Positions 25,162 through 60,922 of a DNA stretch of 64,000 nucleotides are shown here, piece after piece. Positions within the stretch are counted from its first letter, which is position 1. Each line of letters starts with the position of its first letter. The translations under genes and the position numbers were made by a program. The notes beneath the pieces were generated by a model. The model was given only the letters and a program-made list of their open reading frames with translations. It was not told where the DNA came from and did not search any database. The DNA is from Ashinkailepas kermadecensis (Eukaryota > Arthropoda > Thecostraca > Neolepadidae): the NCBI GenBank assembly GCA_034440615.1, contig JAOTOM010004030.1:67001-131000 (forward strand), given 5' to 3'.

Positions 25162-25838
25162 CGACCGTCCTGTGGTCGCCCCGTGGTTGCCCCGTGGTCG
25201 CCGACCGTCCTGTGGTCGCCCCGTGGTCACCCCGTGGTTGCCCTGTGGTCGCTCCGTGGTTGCCCTGTGGTCGCCCCGTGGTCACCCCGTGGTTGCCCCG
25301 TGGTCGCCCCGCGGTTGCCCTGTGGTCGCTCCGTGGTTGTCCCGTGATCGCCGACCGTCCCGTAGTCACCCCGTGGTTGCCCTGTGGTCGCCCCGCGGTT
25401 GCCCTGTGGTCGCCCTGTGGCCGTCCCGTGGTCGCCCTACGATCGCCGGCACCTGGTGTGGAGCCGCCGTCCTGTGGTCGCCCCGTGGTTGCCCCGTGGT
25501 CGCCGACCGTTCTGTGGTCGCCCGTGGTCACCTCGTGGTTGCCCTGTGGTCGCTCCGTGGTTGCCCCGTGATCGCCGACCGTCCGTGTCACCTTGGTCGC
25601 CCTGTGGTCGCCCCGTGGTCGCCCCGTGGTCGCCCCGTGGTCGCCCCGCGGTTGCCCTGTGGTCGCCCTGTGGCCGTCCCGTGGTCGCCCTACGATCGCC
25701 GGCACCTGGTGTGGAGCCGCCGTCCTGTGGTCGCCCCGTGGTCGCCCCGTGGTCGCCCCGCGGTTGCCCTGTGGTCGCCCTGTGGCCGTCCCGTGGTCGC
25801 CCTACGATCGCCGGCACCTGGTGTGGAGCCGCCGTCGA
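25162..25838. repeat. 12-bp-based minisatellite with embedded blocks
   Basis: The basic unit is a variant of CGTGGTCGCCCC / CGTGGTTGCCCC (12 bp). A distinct block, TACGATCGCCGGCACCTGG followed by TGTGGAGCCGCCGTC, interrupts it three times (about 25438-25475, 25689-25726, 25801-25836), so larger segments containing it were duplicated. Confidence 0.9.
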
Positions 25839-25926
25839 TGTGTTGCTCGCACCACCAATCAATGGTGGTGCGAGCGGCTGGCGCGCCGGCCGGACCGGAG
25901 CGGACGCACTGCGTCTGCCGTGGCTA

Positions 25927-26180
25927 TGTTCCGAGAGTGACGCTGCCTCACCCGCTGCCCGTGTTTCAACCTGGCAAGGCTCGACAACTGCTGCACACCC
26001 TGCGGACATCATAGTCGTGTTCCGAGAGTGGCACTGCCTCACCCGCTGCCCGTGTTTCAACCTGGCAAGGCTCGACAACTGCTGCACACCCTGCGGACGT
26101 CATAGTCGTGTTCCGAGAGTGGCACTGCCTCACCCGCTGCCCGTGTTTCAACCTGGCAAGGCTCTGAAACTGCTGCACAC
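25927..26180. repeat. 91-bp tandem repeat, three copies
   Basis: Units start GTTCCGAGAGTG near 25928, 26019 and 26109, and continue through CACCCGCTGCCCGTGTTTC, AACCTGGCAAGGCTC and CTGCTGCACACCCT. They are nearly identical. Confidence 0.93.
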
Positions 26181-26571
26181 CCTACCGACGCCGTGGAGCC
26201 ATTCGTATCACGGGCGGCGATCAGGTGTCCACCCCGGCCACGCCTCTGCAGCGGGGCCGGCTGCCCGTGGTCCGGTGGCCCGTGGTCCGGCGGCCCGTGG
26301 TCCGGCGTCCAGATGGAGGTGGCGACAGGGGCGGACAACGCTGCGCCAGTGGCGGCGCCATCGCCTCCGATAGGCATCGCGCGCCACGCCGCCGCGCGCG
26401 CCGCGCTTTGATGGCCGGGGTGACGCCAAGTCAGGCGGCTGCGCACTTTGCGCGCCGGGATTGTTTGCGCCGGCGGTCGCCAACAAACAGGGCCATTGTC
26501 GCAGGAGTGGCGCCGCCACTTCAGACGAGCCACAACGAGCGGCGGCTGCCGGTGTCGCACTGGACAGGCCT

Positions 26572-26850
26572 TGGTGGCGTCACAATGGGCAGGGTCGTCA
26601 GCATCACAATGGACAGGGTTTGCAGCATCACAATGTACAGGATCGGCAGTATCACAATTGACAGGGTCGGCAGCATCACAATGGGCAGGGTCGGTAGCGT
26701 AACAATTGACAGGGTCGGCAGCATCACAGTGGACAGGGTCGGCAGCATCACAATGTGCAGGATTGGCAGAATCACAATTGACAGAGTCGGCAGCATCACA
26801 ATGGACAAGGTTGGCAGTGGCACAATGGACAGGGTCGGCGGCGTCATGCT
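26572..26850. repeat. 24-bp minisatellite
   Basis: About eleven units of CACAATGGACAGGGTCGGCA followed by GCAT. Being eight codons long, it gives open frames on both strands, which I do not treat as genes. Confidence 0.92.
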
Positions 26851-26955
26851 GGCCGGGGTCCGCAACGTCACATGGGGCCGAGATCAGAGGTGCTGCATTA
26901 ACTGGATGGCGACAAGCTTGTATCAAACAGATGTAGCGAAGGAGAGAATATAAAC

Positions 26956-26960
26956 AGACC

Positions 26961-26991
<31 letters not shown>

Positions 26992-27032
26992 GGGATAGAG
27001 AGGAGAGAGAGGGAGAGAGAGGAGGGAGAGAA
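26956..27032. repeat. GA/GGA microsatellite
   Basis: A purine-only run of (AG)n with occasional extra G. Confidence 0.95.
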
Positions 27033-27102
27033 CATGGGGACGGCACGACGGACGATTTGTGCCAAAACAGCTTCGCAGAGACATTGAAGGTGCTTGCAAT
27101 AT

Positions 27103-27135
27103 AACAGAACCTTGGGTTCGCTTACGACTCATCCG
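27103..27135 (-). mobile_element. SINE 3'-tail fragment
   Basis: AGAACCTTGGGTTCGCTTACGA on the plus strand is the reverse complement of the SINE 3' end (TCGTAA..GAACCCAAGGTTCT). Only the terminal 30 or so bases are present. Confidence 0.55.
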
Positions 27136-29242
27136 ACGTCCGGACCTCACACTACTCATCTGAGCATCGCTTGTAATATAATAGGTGTGTATCATCGTTC
27201 TTATGTTTGCATAGCCATTCGCTGTATAAGAACCAATGCGCTCGAAACAATGCTTTCAGCAATGGATAAGCTCGTAGACTTCCAGCGCGAAAAACTCCCC
27301 ACAGCCCTTCGCGTGCTGTTTGAGACGTGTCATCATTTATACCGACGAATCGAGGTATAGCTGAACAGTTCTGATAGCATTCCGACATCGTACGAAAAAC
27401 GGCAATTGCTGTCACTGCCCTGTGTGACTACGCTCATTTCCCTACAACACTCGAGTCAGTATCCCATAGCAAATTTTCCCAATAGTCTGCTGCTTGCCCC
27501 AGTGAACAGCAAAGCCCGAAACATCACCGATCCCCAAATTTTGAGATCGGTGCAAACGTCAGCCATACCATATTTCAGCGAAATCGAATGGTGAGGACAA
27601 CCGTAAGCGCCTGATTGTTCTCCGACTTTTGGAGAGCGCAACAAAAACTCATCGCCTTTGGATGTGTTATTTGGGAGATACCATACAATAGTAATATGTT
27701 CTACACATTTCAGTCTTCACTGTGGTGCCTTTTTATCCATTGAACTGTAAAACACTGAAAATCAAGTGTGACTTAAAGCTAATGTGCTACATTTGAGTTA
27801 CATATTTTGTGTTGGAAACAGAAGCATGAATTAACCGTCGTTCAATCACCGGCTAAGCGTATTCCTTGCGAATCGAAAATTACGAACATTTTGAGTCAGT
27901 AAGGCAGCATATCTTTCCAATGTAGTCTATCTGCGACCCAAAAGGTTACTCGGTGTCAAAAGTGAGTGGCTATCGTCAGTCATGAGACCTAACTGCAACA
28001 GGTTTCCCGAAATCAATAGCATCGAAGCTCGTACAAATTTTTGTTTGTTCATTTCTTTAGTGCGTTAATTGGATTATTTAATTTCATCAACCTGCCACAG
28101 CACAGCTCCTACGAAATCCAAGTATCCACTGCCAAATATTTTAAAAGTGCCATACCAATACATTCTTACTATGTTAGAGCGGATTTAGTAATTAGAGCAG
28201 CGTATTATTGGCATGTTATGATAATTTTTCAGCGTATTATATTATAATTACTGGTGTGTTATCACAGTAACTAAGTAGCAGAGAACGACTGTACCCCCGC
28301 CTCTGCAATGAACAAGCATCAGCGTTCAGGAGTAAAACTGACTCGACCTATAATCCCAACAGCGGCAAACTATTTGCCACATCATAACCCATCTGCCTTG
28401 TTAAGTTCGATGGCACATGCTCCGCAGTGTATCAGCCGTCCGCCGCGGCCGACGCCATCGCCATCGCCATCACCGGCGCCAGAATACATCACCCGGCAGC
28501 TGCTCACAAAGCTGCTACTACCGCCGCAGCTGACGCTCATGTCGAAAGCGTGACGTACAAAAATACATGTATTTGACTCGCACTGTGCCAGTCACGGCAG
28601 CAAAAGCACAACCGCCCTACAGGCAGTCCACGATACAACACACCGTAGCAAAATACTGAACGTAGTCATGCCGCTTCCAGATCTGGCTAGAAACAAAACG
28701 TGCGTCACGCAAAAAAAACACTGCTTTGACGACTGCAAGGGACACGGTGCAGCATCAGGTATCACACCCAAGAACAGAGATCACCATGGAGGCGATGGAC
28801 AGTCCATCGTCAGACGCGTTAGGTCAGGCATGATGTCATACATTCACTGTTAGCCCAGTGTCAGACAAGTATCACTAGATACAGTCGGCCAGTTTTCCCC
28901 CTCCTAAACAACAATCCTCGCCAGTGCCCAAAGGTGGCATATGCACAAGGTCATGCCTCTCTGACTTGCTATGGTTACTAGTTGTAGGAGAGGCATCACC
29001 AGATACAGAAGGTATGATGTGCGCATGCTCTGGGACCATGTTGCAATCACCCGCCTTTTAAGTTCAGTGTATGTGTGGTGAACTGGTCGTTAGTGGGGGA
29101 AACAATGAGACGCAGATAATGTTAGTCTCGCGGCACGAGTACCGTCAGTTCCAATTATTTGTCCCGAGACTCGTCGACCCAAGACAATGTCAGGTTCTGC
29201 GAATCGCTCGTCTCCTATGTCGGATGGCCCTGCGGCTCCCGT
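27136..29242. other. 2.1-kb unannotated unique stretch
   Basis: No gene, RNA or array was recognised, apart from a short CGCCAT triplication near 28446-28470. Confidence 0.4.
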
Positions 29243-29425
29243 CGGTCCGAGATGTCTGGTACAGCAAGCCATCGGTTCAAGATGTCCGGTCCTACGAGCC
29301 ATCGGTCCGAGATGTCCGGTTCTGCGAGCCATCGGTCCGAGATGTCCGGTTCTGCGAGCCATCGGTCCGAGATGTCCGGTTCTGCGAGCCATCGGTTTAA
29401 GACGATTGGTCCTGCAAGTCATCGA
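29243..29425. repeat. 30-bp minisatellite
   Basis: About six units of GAGCCATCGGTCCGAGATG followed by TCCGGTTCTGC. The three central units are almost identical and the outer units diverge. Confidence 0.92.
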
Positions 29426-30059
29426 TCCCGGGATCTGGGCCTGCAGCCAGGGCACATGTATCGCTGTGCCGACGACCTTGCTCTGGGGCTGAGGCACAGT
29501 ATGGCCGGTCCCACCAGCGAGGGCACCATCGCCACATCGGGACGAGGGTTCCGTCGGTGTCGCACCACCACAAGTATGACTGATGGTCAGCAGACGACGT
29601 GTCGGGCCTGGCGACAGAGACAAGGTCACCGCGACAGCCGTGTCGGAGCATCCCGTCCAACTGGACCGGGCCGCCACAGCCCGCCAGCCCGCCAGTCTCG
29701 CCGCAGTCGGCGTCACGGTCCACCGGTCCGCCCAGTTACACCCACGCACTACATCAGATGCAAGTCCACCTTGTGCGAAAACAAAGCAACGTCGTTTTCA
29801 ACTGGTCGGCGGACGATGAATGCGGTCGCTTCAGTCGTCCGCCGGTACTGGGACGCTGTTTTCCGGAGCACGAGGCCCAGGCCGGCCGACTCGTCAACAC
29901 GGCCGGACCGAACGCTGTGATCGGGGTGACGGCGTGTTTGCCTTCGCAGCGCCGAGTGCCGCCGCCAGATCGCATCTGGTGGCGAGATTCCGCGCGTGGT
30001 CGGGGTGCCATCGAGGCTCACTGCGGTCTATTGGGTCACGTGATCCGCTGACCGCTGTC
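29426..30059. other. Unannotated GC-rich sequence
   Basis: Overlapping open frames exist on both strands (up to 253 codons on plus, including the array) but contain no recognisable domain. No gene is called. Confidence 0.35.
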
Positions 30060-30880
30060 TCCGGGTCCGCACAACACGCCACACCTGCCGTCTCCTGCCA
30101 CTGAACGCCGGACACCTCCATTTTCGAGTCCCCACAATGTGCGACACCTGCCATCTCCGGGTCCCCACAACTTACACAGCTCCGGTCTACCGGCCTAGAA
30201 TACCCGGCACCTCCAGTCTCCGGGTGCCACGACCACCAAACCTCCAGTCTCCAGATCCTTGCAACCACCAAACCTTCCGTCTCCCAGCTCCAAACACATC
30301 CAGTCACCGGGACCCCACAATCGTCACACCTGTCTTCTGGTCCCCATAGCCATCAAACGTCTTCGGGTCACGAGCACCAGACACATCCAGCTCCGGGTCT
30401 CAAACACCACACACGCCCGGTCTCCATGTCTCAAACACCACACACGCCCAGTCTCCATGTCTCAAACACCAGACACATCCAGCTCCGGGTCTCAAAAACC
30501 ACACACGCCCAGTCTCCATTCCTCAAACACCAGCCACACCCAGTATCCGTTCTTCAAACGCCAGCCACACCCAGTATCCGTTCCTCAAACACCAGACACG
30601 CCCAGTCTTCGGGTCCCGCAGCCGTCACACCCGTCTCCTGGTTCCGCAACAACCAAAACTTCAGTCCCCGGTTACGAAGCACCTGGCATCCCTAGTCTTA
30701 TGGTTTTCACAACCATCAAAACATCAGCCTCCGGGTTCAGAACATACGGCACCTCCAATCACGAGGTTCTCACAACGCGTGACACCTCGTCTCCGGGTTC
30801 ATACAATATGAGACACCTGGTCTCCGGGTTCACACAACACGTGGCACCTCCGGTCTTCGGGTCCACACAGCCTCACTACA
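30060..30880. repeat. Degenerate minisatellite of about 33 bp
   Basis: Phrases such as CCAGTCTCCGGGT, CCACAACC and CAAACACCA(C/G)ACAC recur every 30-35 bp, with much divergence, over about 800 bp. The best conserved part is 30400-30610. This is an old array compared with the 28-bp and 33-bp arrays. Confidence 0.75.
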
Positions 30881-32010
30881 TTTGGTCTCCCGAACGAGGT
30901 CGGATGGCCGCGCCGTCCCAGCGGCGGCACTGTGGCAGACGCCAGCTGGCGACAGTCCAGCACGCGACCACCGCAACAGTCTCGCCAGACTCGCGACACC
31001 AGGTGCAGAGCAGAAGACGTGTGGTATAGAACTGAACCGTGGGAACTTGCGGCCTTGTCACTAGGAAACCACCCAAGGTACAGCAGCACATAGAACACAA
31101 CAGAGTTTCAAGGACCTGACAGTCACGAGACCCAGAGCACCGACGGCCTTGTAGAGCAGTGCCCCAAAACCCGGGCCCGGTGAAGACGATACGTCGAGAG
31201 TAGAGTTTTGCATACAGAATATAGTCTTAGGAGCAAAAAGCAACTCGGTTTATAAATATGAAGAGAAATATACCGAGCATCCGGCTGTCGCACGGACAAT
31301 GCCGCGATTCAGGATCCCGCACACTCGACGAATATCGAGACCTGATGAGACCAGACTAGTGCAACATTGATCCTACCTCCAGGTGATCATTGCCTGCAAT
31401 GCACACGGCGTTTAACAGATGCCCCGAAATGACACTCCGAACCAATAGCAAATGTGACCACCATGCATGTCGCTGAACCAATGTGGCCGGTTGTGGAGCT
31501 AAATTGAGAAGCGCAAGACTTGGTCTCCTTATAACGGACATACAGACAGGCAGACAGCCTAACGCGACCCCGTCCTCTCCTTAGTTCGGCAGGGTAACGC
31601 TCCTCCCTCACCGGCAGTAGAACGAACCAATACGTCAGAGATCCGAAATGAGAAGGGCCGCTGTTGTAGAGATTCGGTCAGCCCAGTATGCGAGCAGCCT
31701 GGCGCGCAGTATGCCTAGGGAGCTGCCACTGGAATCTGGTAAACCACCAGACACGGGATCCAGCCTGCATGGATAACCAGAGAACGGGCATCATGCCGGA
31801 TAGGAGACAAACTGCAGCTGTGTAGACCGGCGCACGGCCGCTGCGTGGAATCAGAGCACGGCCAACGTGCGGTATCGGAGCGCTGCATGACAAGGGGGAT
31901 GCTCCAGAGCACTGTCATGTACCCCAGATCACAGTCCTGTGCTCCAGATCACGGTGCACGGCTCAGTGAGGAGCGGTGATCCTGATGTGACACCCCAGTG
32001 CTGGTCCGGA
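30881..32010. other. LIMK 3' flank / possible 3' UTR
   Basis: This region lies downstream of the LIMK stop codon on the minus strand and presumably includes its 3' UTR. I did not find a canonical minus-strand AATAAA close to the stop, so the transcript end is not defined. No other gene was recognised. Confidence 0.4.
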
Positions 32011-55993
<23,983 letters not shown>

Positions 55994-55998
55994 GGCGT

Positions 55999-57151
55999 CT
56001 GGGCGGGCACAGACGGACGGTGAACAGAATGTGGCGACACCAAGCGCGCAACTGTCCGGATGCCGGTGCTATGCACAGCACCCTGAACAGCGAGCATAGT
56101 CCAGGCTTTTAATCATCATATAATCATATAATAATCATAATCTGCTCTTGCCGATGCAGCATGCAGAGATCACTTCGTCCGAGTTGAAAGCTCGTACGTC
56201 AGGCTCGGCATCTGGACCTATCGAAGATGTCACATGCACCCGGCTCATCATTCATGAACCCACCCCAGAGTTCGCCCCCTTCACACACTTCCTCAACGAA
56301 ACGTGGCCAATGACTCCAAGTGCGCACCGAGTGCGGTGCTTGTCGTGCCAAGTCAGCACAGTTCAGTGTCAGACGAGCCTTCCCACTGGAAATAACGCCG
56401 CCGACGGTTGCGGTAGCAGTGACAGAATCTGAACTACACCTTAAACTGAGGTGCTGGCATGCATAGGATGGACCGTCGCCGATCAAAATAGCCACAATAT
56501 GCTTCAATTAATCGGTGAAAAGTCCTGCATGACATGAAATAATGAGGAATTCAGCAAGTATCAGGGTACCGACGACTTGACGGCACGGCGCCACTCGGTA
56601 CCCACCATTCGGAGATGGAACACACCATACTGTGCCAAAACAATGGAGCATAACACTGAAAATGGCATCACTGTGTTCAACCAAATAAATGCACTCCATA
56701 ACCGAGCAATATTCAACCAACAAGCACTCGCAGTTCACTATGTAATGAACCGAGTAAAAATGGCACACGAAGATAAATAATTAATAGACATAGTGAGTAA
56801 AAACGTCAGCCACGCAGGTGGGATACCTCAAAATTGTCTTGGCATCGTTCATGTACAGCAGTTGTCATGCCAACAAGTAATGCAGCCAGAAACGTCCGAA
56901 CTCAATTTTAGCCAATAGACAAAAAGTTGTCAAGCAACAATTAAGCTGTCCAGCAAAACAACCCTGTATCTGTTCAGCATTCCCCTCCCCATTGTTTGTT
57001 TCTGATGCCCATAAATGTCAGAACAAGGACATCAAATGACTTGAAGCAAACAGAGTTAATGGAAGACAAACAGTGCATGCCATGACGGGCTTACTGCGAA
57101 CGCCCACGGAGCAGTGAGAGTTCCACCACCACCGCTCCCACGCCGCATACA
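55999..57151. other. Upstream of LIMK exon 1, unannotated
   Basis: No upstream LIMK exon or promoter motif could be identified by eye. A pyrimidine-rich tract abuts exon 1 (see exon 1). Confidence 0.4.
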
Positions 57152-57475
57152 CCAAACACCACATGGTATCAATGGCAGGGCTGCAAACACCACACGGTAT
57201 CAATGGCAGGGCTGCAAACACCACACGGTATCGATGGCGGGGCTGCAAACACCACATGGTATCAATGGCATGGCTGCAAACACCACATGGTATCAATGGC
57301 AGGGCTGCAAACACCACACGGTATCAATGGCGGGGCTGCAAACACCACATGGTATCAATGGCAGGGCTGCAAACACCACATGGTATCAATGGCATGGCTG
57401 CAAACACCACATGGTATCAATGGCAGGGCTGCAAATGTATGATGTCAATGGCAAAGCTGCAAACATTGCAGCAAT
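57152..57475. repeat. 31-bp minisatellite
   Basis: About ten units of TATCAATGGCAGGGCTGCAA followed by ACACCACATGG. The 31-bp unit cycles frames and creates overlapping open frames with 31-residue repeats. It is unrelated in sequence to the 31-bp array at 13-15 kb. Confidence 0.94.
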
Positions 57476-60240
57476 GTGAATGGACACACCTGGAAGCTGC
57501 ATAGAACAACTATATAACATACCTAAGTGTTAATGAAAAGCAGCACCTGCATATGGTGCACCACTTTAAATCTATCCTCTCTGAACCTTAAAAGCCACTT
57601 CTTGGACCATATTATTAATTCACAAAATATTTTGGCATCATATATGCACAACTTTTAGCAACTATGCATGATATCCGGAAGGAAATTTAACAAAATAAAA
57701 AATCAAAGGTTCTAGAACAGATCCATATAGGACACAATTGGTACCTACTGACCAGTCTGATTGCTGTCCATCCACTACAACATCCAAACTTGTGTTGCTG
57801 AGAAAAGCAGCTATCTACCTGAGGATATTTCCCTTTAATCCCATTGCTTTCAGCTTACAAATCAACTAATGGTGGGAAAATTATCAAGTCTTGCTGAAAT
57901 TGAATTGAATAAATTGCATCTATTGTCCCATACAAGACAACACTTTTGTTCAGCCATTCGATACAGAAAATAGTGGGCAGAGCATGACCTACCAAGCAGA
58001 AATGCACAATGGTGCCACAACAAATGGCTACCATCAGTGAGGTGCATTAATATAGCACCCTTAAAAAAATATTTCATGGCTGGTAAATGTCAGGCTTACA
58101 GGTCTGTACATTGTTGGGTTTGATTATGATCCCTCATGAAAATATGGATAACTTCCAGTTACATGAAAGTATGATACTGAAGAGATTTTATACTAAATGT
58201 AAAAACAAGCCTTATTATTGTGTCCTATGGGCTACAACACTGCCTGCTATTTTGGGTATTCTTGTGGTTTAGGGCACTCGATATATTTTCCACATTGTTA
58301 TCTTCGTATAGCATAATTAATTTGGGTAGATTTGATTCATTTGGGAAATTCTGACATTTTTCATAATCTTCTGCATTTTGGGGGTATTACTGCAGCATAG
58401 TATTAATGCAAGCTAGGTTAAGCAATTAATTTGCCTTAATAAAGCAAGAAAAGGATATAGGCTAGGTTAGGTTACATTTCTTGGACTTCATAACATGATG
58501 ATTATTTTTGGGAACTTCATTAAAAAAATTAATGGTCTAAAAATTAAAGTGTTAGCAATATAAATCCATTGAGTGAAGCTTGGCTGGGAAGGTATATTAA
58601 TGATTCTGGTGGCATTACCTTATAACTACAGGTCCTGAGGTAACTGTTGAGGTCCTGAAGTAACTGCTGGCATGCAATTCGATGAATGGTGGATTGGTGC
58701 TTTACACCACACTGACTAGGCAGGTACTTGTGTTACTTTGCAGTAATTTCTTCAAAGCAACTTGAGCAATTTGCAATTTGTTGAAACACCTACAATGCTT
58801 TATAAAAAGCTGGAGTGGTAGCAAAAACATTGCATCATACATATTGCAGTTGTTTTTTTTGCAGATATCAAACAACAAAATGCCTTCTCATGCTAATGTA
58901 GCATGGTTAAAATGGCTCGATTTTCATGGACACATGCTCTTAAAAAAATTATAAAAAAGCTAACACCTAGGAAATTAACATATCCAAAAATCGATTATTC
59001 ACAATGTCATCACCTGCATTTTCAAAGGTACATATTTCATGACTTGGATTTGCCTTGGCATAGTTGGATTTGTTTTGTATCCTTAGGTGTGGAGATAAAA
59101 ATTGTAGGGTTCTTGAATATAAATAGGATGTTTTTAGTTAAACCTGTGACATCAGAATCTCACTTTGAAATTTTGAGTAGATGTTGAACACTCTGAGAGG
59201 AAAATATGCTGGATCCCCAAACAATGGGAACAGCCAATTTTTTGTTGTTGTAAATATGCAGTTCGAGGAAATTTGTATTTCTTGGAATTTATTTTCCATT
59301 GCAATGTTTATAAATGTGCTTAACATTATGTGACCACCTATTTCAGCTGTGAATGAATACTTTTCAGTTGTGAGGCAAAATAACATCCAAAAAAGGGGAC
59401 TGGAGTTAGGTAAGATGGCACACAAACTAATGCTCAAAAACAAGACCAGCTAGCTAACCTAATCTAGCTAACCTAGCCTAACTTTCCATGTGAGCAAACA
59501 ATTTCTTTTTAAATGGAAACTTCCAAACTTTTTTCTCCAAAATGTTCAACTAAGAAACCTAACCTCGCCTAGCCTGAACTGTTTTGGGAGAAAAACATAT
59601 ATATATATATTTTTGTATTTCCAATAAAAATGTTGGTGACTATTTTACTTACAACAAAACCCTAGCCTAACCTCATTTAACCAAACCAAACATCTTTGCA
59701 TGCTTCATGGAGGTAAAATGTGTGTAAAACATGTATCATGGTTACCTTAAACTGCAATAATACCCATTTTTCCAAGCCTTTACAATGATGTCCATGAACA
59801 TAAAATGATATTCACATGATATTCAACATGATGTTCACAATCTTGCATAAATATGCACACCAGCTTTTCTAAGTACGCATCCTGGTATTATTATGCTTTA
59901 AGTCATTCACAAGACAGGTTTTGCATACATTCTACCTCCATACAGCAAGGAAAGGGGTTAAGTTTGGTTGGGTTATGTTAGGCTATTTAACTTTGAAAAA
60001 CTTTCGGAAATTTTCTCAAATTTTTGCAAGAAGTGTTTTTCATCATCTCCTCAAAAACAGGTTAGGTTGGGTTAGATCAAGCTAGGTTCCATTAGGTTTT
60101 TAGGTTGAAAAAATAAGACAAAAATGACAGAATTATTATTTGAAGAAAACATTTTCTCTTTTTCTTCAAAAACAGGTTGGGATGCTTAAGTTAGATTCTA
60201 TTAGGCCTTTAGTTTGAAAAAAAGGTAAATTTCCAGAAAC
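57476..60240. other. AT-rich stretch with dispersed TTAGG-like words
   Basis: There is no gene. GGTTAGGTT, CTAACCTAGCCTAAC and AACCTAACC words are frequent between 58.4 and 60.5 kb, and an AT microsatellite lies at about 59600-59615. Such words are common in arthropod genomes. They are scattered and do not form a telomeric array. Confidence 0.5.
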
Positions 60241-60922
60241 AGGTAAAATGTGATTTTTTGGATTTTTTTTCATACAGGGTATTTTAACGTAAAAATCATG
60301 ATGCGACCACTCATTTTCTCCGCAAATGATTACTTTTAAGTCAGTGACGGTCGATGACGTCATAATGATTTGATGACGTCAAATGCATTAAGTCGAGGGA
60401 AGAAAAAAACCTAACCGAACCTAACCTAGACTAAGATAACGTATCATAATATATAAAATATATGATATCATAATATAATATAATCTAATCTAACCTAACC
60501 TAACCGGAAAACCAGAATCGTCCGAAACAAATTTTTCCGCCATGACGTCATCAAATATATTAAAAAGTAAAATAATACAGCATCGCAAGAAATTTCCGGC
60601 CCTTATCGACGGTTGCTGGCGCAACGTGTTGCGAGTATTCATTCTCAGAGATAATGTCGAATTAAGGCAGAAACATAAGGTTTTCAATGACAAAAAGTAT
60701 TAAATTGAGTGCATGAAGTGTTGAATGTCTTCTTTATTACGTCTGTGACACACCAGGTACGGATAATTATACGCGATGTGCTATGTTTGCAGTGACGATT
60801 ATGGTCGTGTATTTGTTTGCCAACTGAAAAATAATTATTTGCGGAGAAAATGAGTGGTCACATCATGATTTTTACATTAAAATACCCTGTATTAAAAAAA
60901 ATTCAGAAAATCGCATTTTACC
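60241..60922. mobile_element. MITE-like element with about 95-bp terminal inverted repeats
   Basis: The left arm 60241-60335 (AGGTAAAATGTGATTTT ... TACAGGGTATTTTAACGT ... ACCACTCATTTTCTCCGC) matches the reverse complement of the right arm 60828-60922 (AGGTAAAATGCGATTTT ... TACAGGGTATTTTAATGT ... ACCACTCATTTTCTCCGC). The 490-bp interior has no transposase and contains three TGACGTCA palindromes (60355, 60374, 60543). A further arm-like phrase, GAAATGAGTGGTTCCATCATG, occurs near 61121. It is probably a non-autonomous DNA transposon. The family is not identified. Confidence 0.85.

Noticed and set aside
25172..26373. 280- and 329-codon proline/valine-rich frames
   Set aside because: They run through the 12-bp and 91-bp arrays, change partner frame freely, and show no start context or domain.
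29159..29920. 253-codon Ser/Arg-rich plus-strand frame
   Set aside because: It spans a 30-bp array and GC-rich flank, has a 219-codon frame opposite, and shows no recognisable motif.
58400..60510. Telomeric TTAGG array
   Set aside because: The words are scattered singly or in twos and threes among unique DNA, not in a continuous array.
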